Part shown: one piece after another, positions 25,726-33,679 of the stretch
Layout of the letters: every line of letters starts with the position of its first letter
Numbering within the stretch: position 1 is the stretch's first letter
Assembly (NCBI RefSeq): GCF_041770905.1
Contig: NZ_JBEUWX010000002.1
Span: forward strand, 868,001 to 932,000
Length of the DNA: 64,000 bases
Direction: 5' to 3'
DNA from: Propionivibrio hellwigii
GTDB taxonomy: Bacteria; Pseudomonadota; Gammaproteobacteria; Burkholderiales; Rhodocyclaceae
The notes under the pieces: generated by a model
Told to the model about the DNA's origin: nothing
What the model saw: the letters and a program-made list of their open reading frames with translations, nothing else
Database searches by the model: none
Made by a program: the position numbers and the translations under genes

Positions 25726-27228
25726 ATGAGCCACCACCAGATACCACGCAAAACCAGATTTCGCACGCCCCCCTCGCCCTTGACGGGCGATTTGTTCGCA
25801 CAACCTGCTGCTCAGGCCGCCGCATCGCCTGTTTTGTCCGCATCCGCTGCCACATCGCCGCCGCGCCCCACGCCGGCGGCGACAGCAACAGCCGCTGCAT
25901 CCGCGCCCGTCATTCCGGTTTCCCGACTCAACCGTCTGGTGCGCGAACGGCTTGAGGCAGCGTTCCCGCTGTGTTGGGTTGCCGGCGAAATCTCTAATCT
26001 GAGCTACGCCGCCTCCGGCCATGTCTACTTCTCGCTCAAGGATGCCGAAGCCCAGGTTCGTTGCGCCATGTTCCGCAACCGCGCCCAGTTGCTCGGCTGG
26101 CGGCTGGCCGACGGGCAGCGCGTTGAAGCACGCGCGCTGGTCACCCTGTATGAAGCGCGCGGCGACTTTCAACTCAATGTTGAAAACCTGCGTAAAGCCG
26201 GTCTGGGCGATCTGTACGAACGCTTCCTGCAACTCAAAGACCGGTTGACGCGCGAAGGGCTGTTTGCCCTCGAACACAAGCGTCCGCTCCCCGCGTTTCC
26301 GGGCGCCATCGGCATCATTACTTCGCCGCAAGCCGCAGCGCTGCGCGACGTGCTGACCACGCTGGCTCGCCGCGCGCCGCATGTGCGCCTGATCCTCTAT
26401 CCGACGCCTGTCCAGGGCGAAAGCGCCGCGGCGCAGATTATCGACGCCCTGAACCAGGCCAACCGCCGCGCCGAATGCGATGTTCTGATTCTTTGCCGAG
26501 GCGGCGGCAGTCTGGAAGATCTCTGGGCGTTCAATGATGAAGCACTGGCGCGCGCCCTCCGCAACAGCGCCTTACCGGTCATCGCCGGCATTGGCCATGA
26601 AACCGACGTCACGCTTGCCGACTTTGCCGCCGATCAGCGCGCGCCGACGCCCACCGCCGCCGCCGAACTGGCTGCGCCCGAACGCGCCGCGCTGCACCGC
26701 CGCCTTGATGCCGGTCATGCCGCCCTCTCCCGGCAAATCCGGCATATTCTGGAGCTGCGCGGCCAGCAGCTCGATCTATTGGCCGGCCGGCTCATCCACC
26801 CTGCCCGGCGGCTGGCAACGCAAAGCGAACAATTACACACGCTCCGGCAGCGCCTAAACGGCGCATTGCGCCTGCAAAGCAGCCGCCAGCAGCAGACGCT
26901 CGCCGAATTGGCGCACCGTCTGCGCCTCGGCCGGCCGCGCACTGCGGAACGCCTCCGCCAGCTCGACACACTGCGCGAATGGTTGTCGGCGCGCTGGCGC
27001 CGCCATCTGAATACGCGGCAAGAGCAGCTCTCCCGCCTATCCGACGGCCTTTCGCATCTCAATCCGCACGCCGTACTCGCCCGCGGTTACAGCATCGTCA
27101 CCGACGCGCACGGCCGCATCGTCCGCGACAGCCAAACACTGGCGGAAAACGAACACATCCGCATCCGCCTGTACAAGGGCGCACTCAACGCACGTGTCGA
27201 AACAGCCGAACAGGAAAATCAAAAATAA
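25726..27228 (+). CDS. xseA: Exodeoxyribonuclease VII large subunit
   Basis: A 500-residue subunit of the single-strand exonuclease. The N-terminal OB domain starts at VSRLNRLVRERLEAAFPLCWV (about residue 67) and includes AEISNL-type VAGEISNL and GHVYFSLKD. The catalytic region has IGIITSPQAAALRD, CRGGGSLEDLWAFNDE and AIGHETDVTLADFAAD-type GIGHETDVTLADF. A coiled-coil region rich in Arg/Gln/Leu follows, then the C-terminal VLARGYSIV. An unusual ~65-residue Ala/Pro/Thr-rich leader precedes the OB domain. The small subunit xseB is not in this window. Confidence 0.95.
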   Translation: MSHHQIPRKTRFRTPPSPLTGDLFAQPAAQAAASPVLSASAATSPPRPTPAATATAAASAPVIPVSRLNRLVRERLEAAFPLCWVAGEISNLSYAASGHVYFSLKDAEAQVRCAMFRNRAQLLGWRLADGQRVEARALVTLYEARGDFQLNVENLRKAGLGDLYERFLQLKDRLTREGLFALEHKRPLPAFPGAIGIITSPQAAALRDVLTTLARRAPHVRLILYPTPVQGESAAAQIIDALNQANRRAECDVLILCRGGGSLEDLWAFNDEALARALRNSALPVIAGIGHETDVTLADFAADQRAPTPTAAAELAAPERAALHRRLDAGHAALSRQIRHILELRGQQLDLLAGRLIHPARRLATQSEQLHTLRQRLNGALRLQSSRQQQTLAELAHRLRLGRPRTAERLRQLDTLREWLSARWRRHLNTRQEQLSRLSDGLSHLNPHAVLARGYSIVTDAHGRIVRDSQTLAENEHIRIRLYKGALNARVETAEQENQK

Positions 27229-27818
27229 AGGCTGGCGGCATGCCGCGACGCATTTCATCATCGTCCGGTCTGTCGTGTCCTGGCTTCCCTGCGCTTTCTA
27301 CGACCTTCTCCTGCCTACCCTTCGCCCACGCTTCACGGATGTCCTCTCATTCTCCGCAACGCCGGTGCGTAAAAAGACCGCGCTCACGTGACCGCGAACG
27401 TTCCGCTATCCTCCGACACATTGCGAACAAGGATTGCGCTGATATGCGCCGAGGCCGCCTGGTGGCGCTGCCGCTGTTCGCTGATTGCAGATTGCCTGGA
27501 AGCTTGGGGCTGGACGATTTTGCACATCCCCGGCATGAGTCAAACGAAGGCGCATCCCTGCACATCGCCGGTAATCATTGTCGGCAACCAAGTCATCTAT
27601 ACGCAGCCGTCCGGGAAAAAGCAGGAGCCTTCAGATCCCCAGCCAATATCGACGCCGGCTTCCACTCCGCCATCCCGAAAATACGGCTAAATCATGTGCA
27701 GGCAAGTCAAGAAGTGCAAAAAATGCAAGAAATTCCGGATAACTTCTCAACCCCGGCGTCAAAACATCACGCCAACTCAATTTTTATGCGCGGCATACGG
27801 AAATCTTCAGGTGCTCTC
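27229..27818. other. Gene-free stretch after xseA
   Basis: 590 bp without a gene that I can support. Open frames here lack recognisable motifs. An in-frame extension of the glycosylase gene through this stretch exists on paper but is unlike any family member. It may hold a decayed gene. Confidence 0.4.
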
Positions 27819-28424
27819 ATGCCTTCCATCGAAACGCATCCGCTCCCCCCTTTCCTGCCCGAAAACGCCAGGCTGCTGATGCTCGGCTCATTCCCGCCGC
27901 CGCAAGCACGCTGGAAGATGAATTTTTATTACCCGAACTTCCAGAACGATATGTGGCGGATTTTTGGCTGGGTGTTTTTCGGCGACAAAGCCCATTTCAT
28001 CGCCGCGAACACCGCCGAAAAACGATTCAGAGAACCGCAGATTCGGGACTTTCTGAGCAAGACGGGAATCGCCTTCAGCGATGCGGCATACCGCGTGCGG
28101 CGGCTACAGGGCAATGCTTCGGACAGGTTTCTGGAAGTCGTCGAGCCGGTCGATTTGGCCAAGCTGCTCTCCCGCCTGCCCGCGTGCCGGAACATTGCCA
28201 CGACAGGCGAACTGGCGACGGATACCTTGCTCTCGCTGCTGCCGCCCGCAACGGCCAAACCGGCCATTGGTCAACCGGCGGAAACAGAATTTGCCGGCCG
28301 AACGCTCAAACTCCACCGCCTGCCGTCCTCTTCGCGCGCGTACCCGCTGGCGCTGGAAAAGAAAGCGGCAGCGTATGCAGGATTTTTCCGGGAAATCGGA
28401 CTGCTTGAGGACGGCATCACCTGA
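27819..28424 (+). CDS. Uracil-DNA glycosylase family protein
   Basis: A 201-residue protein of the UDG superfamily subgroup opening with LPENARLLMLGSFPPPQARW and FYYPNFQNDMWRIFG. The LLMLGSFPP segment corresponds to the active-site motif 1 strand-loop, and the C-terminal LHRLPSSSRAYPL corresponds to the motif 2 loop (HPSP.. in relatives). Such enzymes excise uracil, hypoxanthine or mismatched bases. I start at ATG 27819; ATG 27786 would add 11 residues. It converges with trmB. Confidence 0.78.
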   Translation: MPSIETHPLPPFLPENARLLMLGSFPPPQARWKMNFYYPNFQNDMWRIFGWVFFGDKAHFIAANTAEKRFREPQIRDFLSKTGIAFSDAAYRVRRLQGNASDRFLEVVEPVDLAKLLSRLPACRNIATTGELATDTLLSLLPPATAKPAIGQPAETEFAGRTLKLHRLPSSSRAYPLALEKKAAAYAGFFREIGLLEDGIT

Positions 28425-28574
28425 ATGGGATACCGGCTGAACGCCGGAGCATTACCTGTTTTTGCGATGGCCTATCTTTGCGATGCGCCGTCTTTGTGCC
28501 TCGCTCCTTTGGGCATTTTCCCGTTCAATTTCCCCGTTTATATTGCGGGCGCGCGCCGTTGCCAAACCGACCGC

Positions 28575-28886
28575 GTTACCCGCCTGGCAAAACGCTCTTG
28601 CATGAGCAGGGGGCTCCAGGTTCATCAACGCGGCAGCACCGCACGCGCACGCCACAGCGCATGTCCGGAATCCCGGTATTTACGCTCGAACGGCGTCTGC
28701 GGGCCGCCCTGCGCCGCCAGCATCTGCGGAGTTACCCGCCTGGCAAAACGCTCTTGCATGAGCAGGGGGCTCCAGGTTCATCAACGCGGCAGCACCGCAC
28801 GCGCACGCCACAGCGCATGTCCGGAATCCCGGTATTTACGCTCGAACGGCGTCTGCGGGCCGCCCTGCGCCGCCAGCATCTGCGGA
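28575..28886. repeat. 156-bp perfect tandem duplication covering the trmB 3' end
   Basis: 28575-28730 and 28731-28886 are identical. Each begins GTTACCCGCCTGGCAAAACG and ends CAGCATCTGCGGA. Each copy contains the last ~34 codons of trmB, its stop and about 50 bp beyond. The gene uses the right-hand copy; the left-hand copy is surplus. Confidence 0.95.
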
Positions 28887-29563
28887 GTGAGTAACTCGCA
28901 ATGGATAGGCACACCGCTCAACGCACGCACCGCAAGGCAGAATTCCTCGATATAAATCCGCCAGTTGCTGCGGCATTCCAGCGTACCGCCGAGCGCCAGC
29001 AAAGCGGGAAAAACCGGGTGCCCATGCCAGCGGCGCGACAGATGGCCGATCTTCGGCCAGGGGTTCGGGTAAAGCAGATAGTGCCGGTCAAGCCGGATGC
29101 CCGCCTCGCCCAGCAGCCGCCAGTAATCGACGAGATCGGCGCGCACGAGGTCGAGGTTTTCCGGCAGTCCGCCTGTTTTACCATCGATCCGGCGGGCCAG
29201 CCGTGCAGCCGACTGATCGACGCCAATCACGTAATGATCGGGAAAAGCGCGCGCCAGCCGAATGCTGCTCTCGCCGACGCCGCAGCCGGCATCGAGAATC
29301 AGCGGCGCCTGCGGCGCATGGCGTTCGCGCCGCGCCATGCTGGCGGCAAAGGCCGCCCGGTTGTAATCGGCATAAGGTTTGCGGAACGGTGCGCCACGAT
29401 GCCGCTCGAGTACGGCGAGCAAACGCTCATGAACAGCGGACTGCGCGCTCACGGGAAGGCGGGAACAGCCGGCCCCATGCCTCGCAACGCCGGCCGCAGC
29501 ATCGGTAGACGCATCGAAATCAACATCAGCAAAACGCCCGGAATGGGTAACTTCCGCAGACAT
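28781..29563 (-). CDS. trmB: tRNA (guanine-N7-)-methyltransferase family protein
   Basis: A 260-residue SAM-dependent methyltransferase. The SAM loop ILDAGCGVGESS (about residue 89) and the highly diagnostic HYLLYPNPWPK (about 160) identify the TrmB family, which makes m7G46 in tRNA. The N-terminus is longer and the C-terminus shorter than in E. coli TrmB, as in a second, divergent TrmB-like group. I start at ATG 29563, with GAGG eight bases upstream, rather than the in-frame TTG 21 bases earlier. It follows dusC after 7 bp, forming a tRNA-modification pair. Confidence 0.85.
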   Translation of the reverse strand: MSAEVTHSGRFADVDFDASTDAAAGVARHGAGCSRLPVSAQSAVHERLLAVLERHRGAPFRKPYADYNRAAFAASMARRERHAPQAPLILDAGCGVGESSIRLARAFPDHYVIGVDQSAARLARRIDGKTGGLPENLDLVRADLVDYWRLLGEAGIRLDRHYLLYPNPWPKIGHLSRRWHGHPVFPALLALGGTLECRSNWRIYIEEFCLAVRALSGVPIHCELLTPQMLAAQGGPQTPFERKYRDSGHALWRARAVLPR

Positions 29564-29570
29564 GACAGCC

Positions 29571-30596
29571 TCACCCCTCGCCAATGTGATGCCGCGCCAG
29601 CACGGCCGTCACCGAGGCGGCATCCGGCAGCGGGCGCACTGCCTGGTACAACGCCTCGGCCTCGGGAAAGCGCCGGCACAGCAGCTTGAGCCACATCTTG
29701 AGCCGTCCCGGCGCATGGCAGGGCAGCACCTTTTCCGGCAAACGCCGCCAGTATTGCGCCAGCAAGGGGGCGAGCGCCGCCCAATCTGCACAATCCGCGC
29801 AATTCGCACAACTCGTCGGATTCGTCGAATTTATTGAATCCGACTCGCACGCGCCTTCCGGCGTGCCGTCCAGAAATGCGCGGATACGCCGCGCCAGAAA
29901 AGGATCGGCCACCGCACCGCGTCCAAGCATGACCGCAGAGCACCCCGTCACGGCCCGGCAGCGCAGGTAATCGTCCAGCGTCCATACTTCGCCGTTGGCA
30001 ATTACCGGAATCGCCACCGCCTCACGGATATAAGCCACCCATTCCCAATGCGCCGGCGGCCGGTAAAACGCATCGCGCGTGCGGGCATGCACAACCAGGT
30101 GCGACGCGCCGCCCGCGGCAATGGCGCGCGCGCAGTCGAGCGCCCTGGCCGTATCGCGGATACCCAGCCGCATCTTGGCCGATACCGGGATCACCGCCGG
30201 CACGGCCTGCCGCACGGCCGCCACAATACGCCCAATCCGCGCCGGATCGTCCAGCAAGGCCGCGCCCGCGCCGTGCCGGTTGACCTGCGGCACCGGACAA
30301 CCGAAATTGAGGTCGATGCCCGGCGGCGACAGGCGCGCAAGCTGCGCCGCATTGTCCGCCAGATCGTCGGGATCGCTGCCGAGCAACTGCACATCGACCG
30401 GCACGCCGGAAGGCGTCCGCCCGCCGTGATCCAGTTCCGGGCTGACGCGCCGGAAACTGCGCAACGGCATCTTCGGCCCGGAAACGCGCACGAACTCGCT
30501 CACCGCCGCATCATAGCCGCCCACCTGCGTCAACACATCGCGCAACAGCCAGTCGGCCAGGCCTTCCATGGGCGCAAGAATAACGCGGGCGGTCAT
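29571..30596 (-). CDS. dusC: tRNA-dihydrouridine(16) synthase DusC
   Basis: A 341-residue FMN enzyme reducing uridine 16 in tRNA. Family motifs are LAPMEGLADWLLRDVLT at the start, GIDLNFGCPVPQVNRHGAGAALL, SAKMRLGI, HARTRDAFY and IANGEVWTLDD. The catalytic Cys is in FGCP. I start at ATG 30596; 64 extra upstream residues are low-complexity. Around residues 240-265 lies an odd insert, ESDSINSTNPTSCANCADCA, encoded by 9-bp imperfect tandem repeats (about 29780-29850). It sits just before the C-terminal helical domain. Confidence 0.93.
   Translation of the reverse strand: MTARVILAPMEGLADWLLRDVLTQVGGYDAAVSEFVRVSGPKMPLRSFRRVSPELDHGGRTPSGVPVDVQLLGSDPDDLADNAAQLARLSPPGIDLNFGCPVPQVNRHGAGAALLDDPARIGRIVAAVRQAVPAVIPVSAKMRLGIRDTARALDCARAIAAGGASHLVVHARTRDAFYRPPAHWEWVAYIREAVAIPVIANGEVWTLDDYLRCRAVTGCSAVMLGRGAVADPFLARRIRAFLDGTPEGACESDSINSTNPTSCANCADCADWAALAPLLAQYWRRLPEKVLPCHAPGRLKMWLKLLCRRFPEAEALYQAVRPLPDAASVTAVLARHHIGEG
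29780..29850. repeat. 9-bp imperfect tandem repeat inside dusC
   Basis: On the plus strand, units CAATCTGCA, CAATCCGCG, CAATTCGCA, CAACTCGTC, GGATTCGTC, GAATTTATT and GAATCCGAC follow one another. The period keeps frame and encodes a run of Cys-Ala-Asn/Asp and Ser-x-Asn triplets. Confidence 0.75.
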
Positions 30597-30784
30597 GGCG
30601 CACAGAAAAGGGAAAAAAATTCGGGCATTGGCACGGGACTTGACACAAGGCTTGACACGAAAAATCGACGCGGCGCGAACAAGCGCGGAAAAAACGGAAA
30701 CGGATTTTACCCGCCTACGCTCGCGCCTTGCGCCTTCCCCCCGCCCCAATCCGCGCATTTCCAGAGCGGCACTCTGCGACCCTT

Positions 30785-31357
30785 GCAAACGGGTATCTCA
30801 GAGGGGTTGCCCGAAGTCCCTTATCCATGCGGGTTTCCGGGGAGGCGCTCTGAGATGCCCTATCCACGCGGGGTTCCGGGCAGGCGCCCTAAAATCCTTT
30901 ATTCACGCAGGTTCAGAGAGTTGGTCGGGTACGGCGTTCCGGTTTATGTTTTTTGATGCCCTGAGTCCCACGTATTTAGAGGGCTTCAGGGCATTTTATG
31001 TTTTCTGCCCTGTTTTTACGGAATCTAGAGGGATGCTCTGAAGCCCTTGTAAATAGGGCATCTCAGGGTGCTTGCCCTGAAGTCATTTATCCGCGCGGGT
31101 TTCGGGGCATCTCCCCGACAGGGGGAAAATTAGAAAAACCCAGGGGTGAAAGCGCAGGCGCATCTACCAAAAGAGGTAGCCTGAAGCCCGCCTATTTAGG
31201 GCATCTTCAAGTGGGGTGCTCTGAAGTCCTTGTAAACAGGGTATCTCCGGATACCCTACCCGGAGATCCTTTATTCATAAGGGTTACAGAGGTGCCTGCC
31301 CGGAAACGCCCTATCCATACGGGGTTGCGGGCAGCCTTTTTAAAAGCCAGACAATCT
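30785..31357. repeat. 39-bp periodic repeat array (block V, left)
   Basis: Dense array of degenerate 39-bp units beginning just upstream of dusC. Examples are CCCTTATCCATGCGGG, CCCTATCCACGCGGGGTTC and CCTTTATTCATAAGGG. It includes the GGTTTCGGGGCATCTCCCCGACA sub-motif near 31100. No gene is present. Confidence 0.75.
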
Positions 31358-31460
31358 ATAGCGGCTCGACTTTGCCAAAAGACAAGGCGGCGAGCCGCAG
31401 GCAGTACAAGCAGTACGGCAAGGCGAGCCAACGCAGTATTTTGGCAAAGGAAGCCGCTAT
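31358..31460. repeat. ~100-bp inverted-terminus repeat, single copy
   Basis: The cleanest single copy, 103 bp. The left end is ATAGCGGCTCGACTTTGCC; the right end is TTTTGGCAAAGGAAGCCGCTAT. The outer ten bases and the TTTGCCAAAA / TTTTGGCAAA motifs are inverted complements. Confidence 0.8.
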
Positions 31461-31468
31461 TTCAGAAA

Positions 31469-31714
31469 GGCGCGGGGGAGCTTGGCGGGAACAAGGGCTT
31501 GATTGTCTGAGCGCAGCGAGTTGTCAAGCCCGCCGCCAAGCAACCCGCGGCAAGGGGTTTTCTGCGCCTCGGGGTCGCCTTTCTTTGCTGACTTTATTTG
31601 GCGAGATAAAGAAAGAAGGTAGGAAAGTCAGCGGGGTGCGCTGCCGCACAGCGCAACGGCATCAAGAGAAGTCTTGTGGGTGGAAGTCAGCGCGCAGGCT
31701 TTAGTAATTCTTGT
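31469..31714 (+). repeat. ~300-bp dispersed element, copy 4 (5' shortened)
   Basis: Matches the element from the GGCGCGGGGGAGCTTGGCGG landmark onward; the first ~50 bp seen in other copies are missing, replaced by the preceding ~100-bp element. The right end, TTTAGTAATTCTTGTT, matches copy 2. Confidence 0.85.
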
Positions 31715-31905
31715 TGTTTAGTTTCAGGGTACCTACCCGCTAGCCCGCGTATTTAGGGCGTTTCAGAGGAGGTGCCCGTAAACCCCTTGTAAATAAGGCG
31801 TCTCCGAGGAGTATGCCCTGAAACCCTTATAAATAGGGTGTTTCAGAGGCACCTACCCGGAAGCCCTTTATTTATCAGGGCTTCAGAGGAGGCGGGAAAA
31901 TATCT
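31715..31905. repeat. 39-bp periodic repeat array (block V, right)
   Basis: Four to five 39-bp units such as CCCGCGTATTTAGGGCG and CCCTTTATTTATCAGGG, ending about 75 bp before the PIN gene. Confidence 0.75.
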
Positions 31906-31979
31906 GGCGCGACCTGCCGGCTCCGCCGCCTGCCTTTTTCGGTACCATGTCTGCCGCCATTCTTTTTTTTCCGCCCGCC

Positions 31980-32531
31980 ATGTCTTCAACGCTACCGCCG
32001 CCTTCCGGCAGCCCTCTCTACCAGCCTTTCCGCCTCGTTCTCGACACCAATATCGTCATGGATCTATTGCATTTTGCCGATCCGCATACGGCGGCGCTGG
32101 CGGACGGGCTGAACAGCGGGCGCCTGCAATGCTTCACCGACGCGGAATGTCTAGCGGAACTGGCGCGCGTCGCCGGATACCCGGAATTTGGATTACACCT
32201 TGCGGCGCAAAACGCCCTGCTGGCACGCTACTGCCGTCTGGCGTACCGATGTGAAGCCGGCGAAGCGGCGGACGGTGCCGGCGACGCCCCTATTCACTTG
32301 CCACTGCCACAATGCCGCGATCCCGACGACCAGAAATTCCTCATCCTCGCCGGGCGCTGCCGCGCCGACCTGCTGCTCACGCGCGACAAGGCCCTGCTGC
32401 GCCTGGATGCCTCGCCCAGCATCCGGCCGGCGCATGCGCGGCTCCCCTTCCGCATCGTCACGGCTGCGGCGGCCGGCCCGATGCTTTTAGGCGGACACGC
32501 GGCGCCGGAAGACCCAGCGTCGCGCATCTGA
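31980..32531 (+). CDS. PIN-domain nuclease, putative toxin family
   Basis: A ~183-residue PIN protein. Acidic active-site positions are visible in RLVLDTNIVMDLL, DAECLAELARV and CRDPDDQKFLILA, with LLLTRDKALLRL closing the fold. This is the group often called 'putative toxin-antitoxin system toxin component, PIN family'. No antitoxin gene is adjacent, so a housekeeping RNase role is as likely. ATG 31947 is an alternative start, and neither start has a good ribosome site. The 3' end overlaps the yaaA 3' end by 45 bp on the opposite strand. Confidence 0.8.
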   Translation: MSSTLPPPSGSPLYQPFRLVLDTNIVMDLLHFADPHTAALADGLNSGRLQCFTDAECLAELARVAGYPEFGLHLAAQNALLARYCRLAYRCEAGEAADGAGDAPIHLPLPQCRDPDDQKFLILAGRCRADLLLTRDKALLRLDASPSIRPAHARLPFRIVTAAAAGPMLLGGHAAPEDPASRI

Positions 32532-33269
32532 GGCCGCCGCGTCGAAGCAGTACCCCTGCGCAGAAAACTCCTTGAGACCTTCGGCCGAGGACAATCGCGC
32601 CGTGATGGCAAAGCGCGCCATGAGGCCGCGGGCGCGCTTGGCATGAAAGCTGATGACTTTGTAGCGGCCGCCTTTCCAGTCCTCGAACACCGGCTGGATA
32701 ACGGGCGCGGACAGGCGGCGCGGATCGATCGCCCGGAAATACTCTGCCGAAGCCAGATTGACCAGCGTTGCCGCCTGGCCGGGCAGCGCCCGATTGAGCG
32801 CCTCGGTGAGGCGATCGCCCCAGAAGGCATACAGATCCTTACCGCGCGCATTCTCCAGGCGCGTGCCCATTTCCAGCCGATACGCCTGAATCAGATCCAG
32901 CGGCCGCAGTACGCCGTACAGGCCAGACAGAATGCGCACATGCCGCTGCGCAAAATCGAAATCGGCAGGCGATAGCGCGGACGCATCCAGCCCTTCATAC
33001 ACGTCGCCGGCAAATGCCAGCGCCGCCGGCTTGGCGTTATCCGGCGTAAATGGCGTCGACCAGGCGCTATAGCGGCCGGCGTTCAACACCGCCAGGGCGT
33101 CGCTGATGCCCATCAGCCCGGCCAGCGCGTCGGGCGAGAATTCGCGCAAACGCGCAACCAAGATGCGCGACTGATCAAGTAACTCCGGCGTTGTCGCGGC
33201 AAGCCCGGCGAGATTCGGTGGCATCGGAGCAAAATCCAGCGTCTTGGCGGGGGAAAGGATGATGAGCAT
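32487..33269 (-). CDS. yaaA: Peroxide stress protein YaaA
   Basis: A 260-residue DUF328/YaaA protein with the hallmark N-terminus MLIILSPAKTLDF and motifs FTPDNAKPAALAFAGDVYEGLDA, LSGLYGVLRPLDLIQAYRLEMG and HAKRARGLMARF. In E. coli YaaA limits free iron and DNA damage during peroxide stress and binds DNA. The length is normal. It is convergent with, and overlaps, the PIN gene. Confidence 0.95.
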   Translation of the reverse strand: MLIILSPAKTLDFAPMPPNLAGLAATTPELLDQSRILVARLREFSPDALAGLMGISDALAVLNAGRYSAWSTPFTPDNAKPAALAFAGDVYEGLDASALSPADFDFAQRHVRILSGLYGVLRPLDLIQAYRLEMGTRLENARGKDLYAFWGDRLTEALNRALPGQAATLVNLASAEYFRAIDPRRLSAPVIQPVFEDWKGGRYKVISFHAKRARGLMARFAITARLSSAEGLKEFSAQGYCFDAAASDARRWVFRRRVSA

Positions 33270-33289
33270 GGTTTGCCTCTGAAATTTTC

Positions 33290-33398
33290 ACTTTATGTTT
33301 TGTGATGCCCTGAAGTCCTTGTATTTAGGGGGCTTCAGGGCGATTTATGTTTTCTGCCCTATTTGCTCGGGTTTTTGGGCGGTGCGCCGAACGCGCAA
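33290..33398. repeat. 39-bp-family repeats upstream of yaaA
   Basis: Two or three degenerate units, including TGATGCCCTGAAGTCC with TTAGGGGGCTTCAGGGC, the same sub-type seen at 16500-16560 and 30950-31015 (GATGCCCTGA...TTTATGTTTTCTG). Confidence 0.6.
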
Positions 33399-33609
33399 AT
33401 AGCGGCTTAATTTTGCCAAAAGACAAGGCGGCGAGCCGCAGGCAGTATGAGTAATACGGCAAGGCGAGCCAACGCCGTATTTTTGGCAAAGGAAGCCGCT
33501 ATCGCTCGACTTTGCCCAAAGACAAGGCGACAAGCCGCAGACAATATGCGCAATACGGCAAGCCCCGGCCAACACAACAACACAGTATTTTGGCCAAGGA
33601 AGCCGCGAT
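33399..33609. repeat. ~100-bp inverted-terminus repeat, tandem pair
   Basis: Head-to-tail copies at 33399-33502 and about 33500-33609. They are the last sequence before the DUF2863 gene, 70 bp from its start, so its promoter probably lies in or next to the second copy. Confidence 0.75.
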
Positions 33610-33679
33610 GCAAGAGCCGAGCGGAATTTTACGGGATAATAGCGAATCCTCCGTTACCGCTTTTTTCTCGCTATTCACT

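Noticed and set aside
27388..27690. 100-codon open frame between xseA and the glycosylase gene
   Set aside because: Starts at a weak codon, Cys/Pro-rich with no motif, no ribosome site; equally long frames exist on the other strand.
26979..27818. N-terminal extension of the glycosylase gene back into xseA
   Set aside because: The frame is merely open; family members start near 27819 and the extension overlaps xseA in another frame.
31980..32531. Toxin-antitoxin locus at the PIN gene
   Set aside because: No antitoxin-sized gene lies directly upstream or downstream on the same strand; upstream is repeat DNA, downstream is convergent yaaA.
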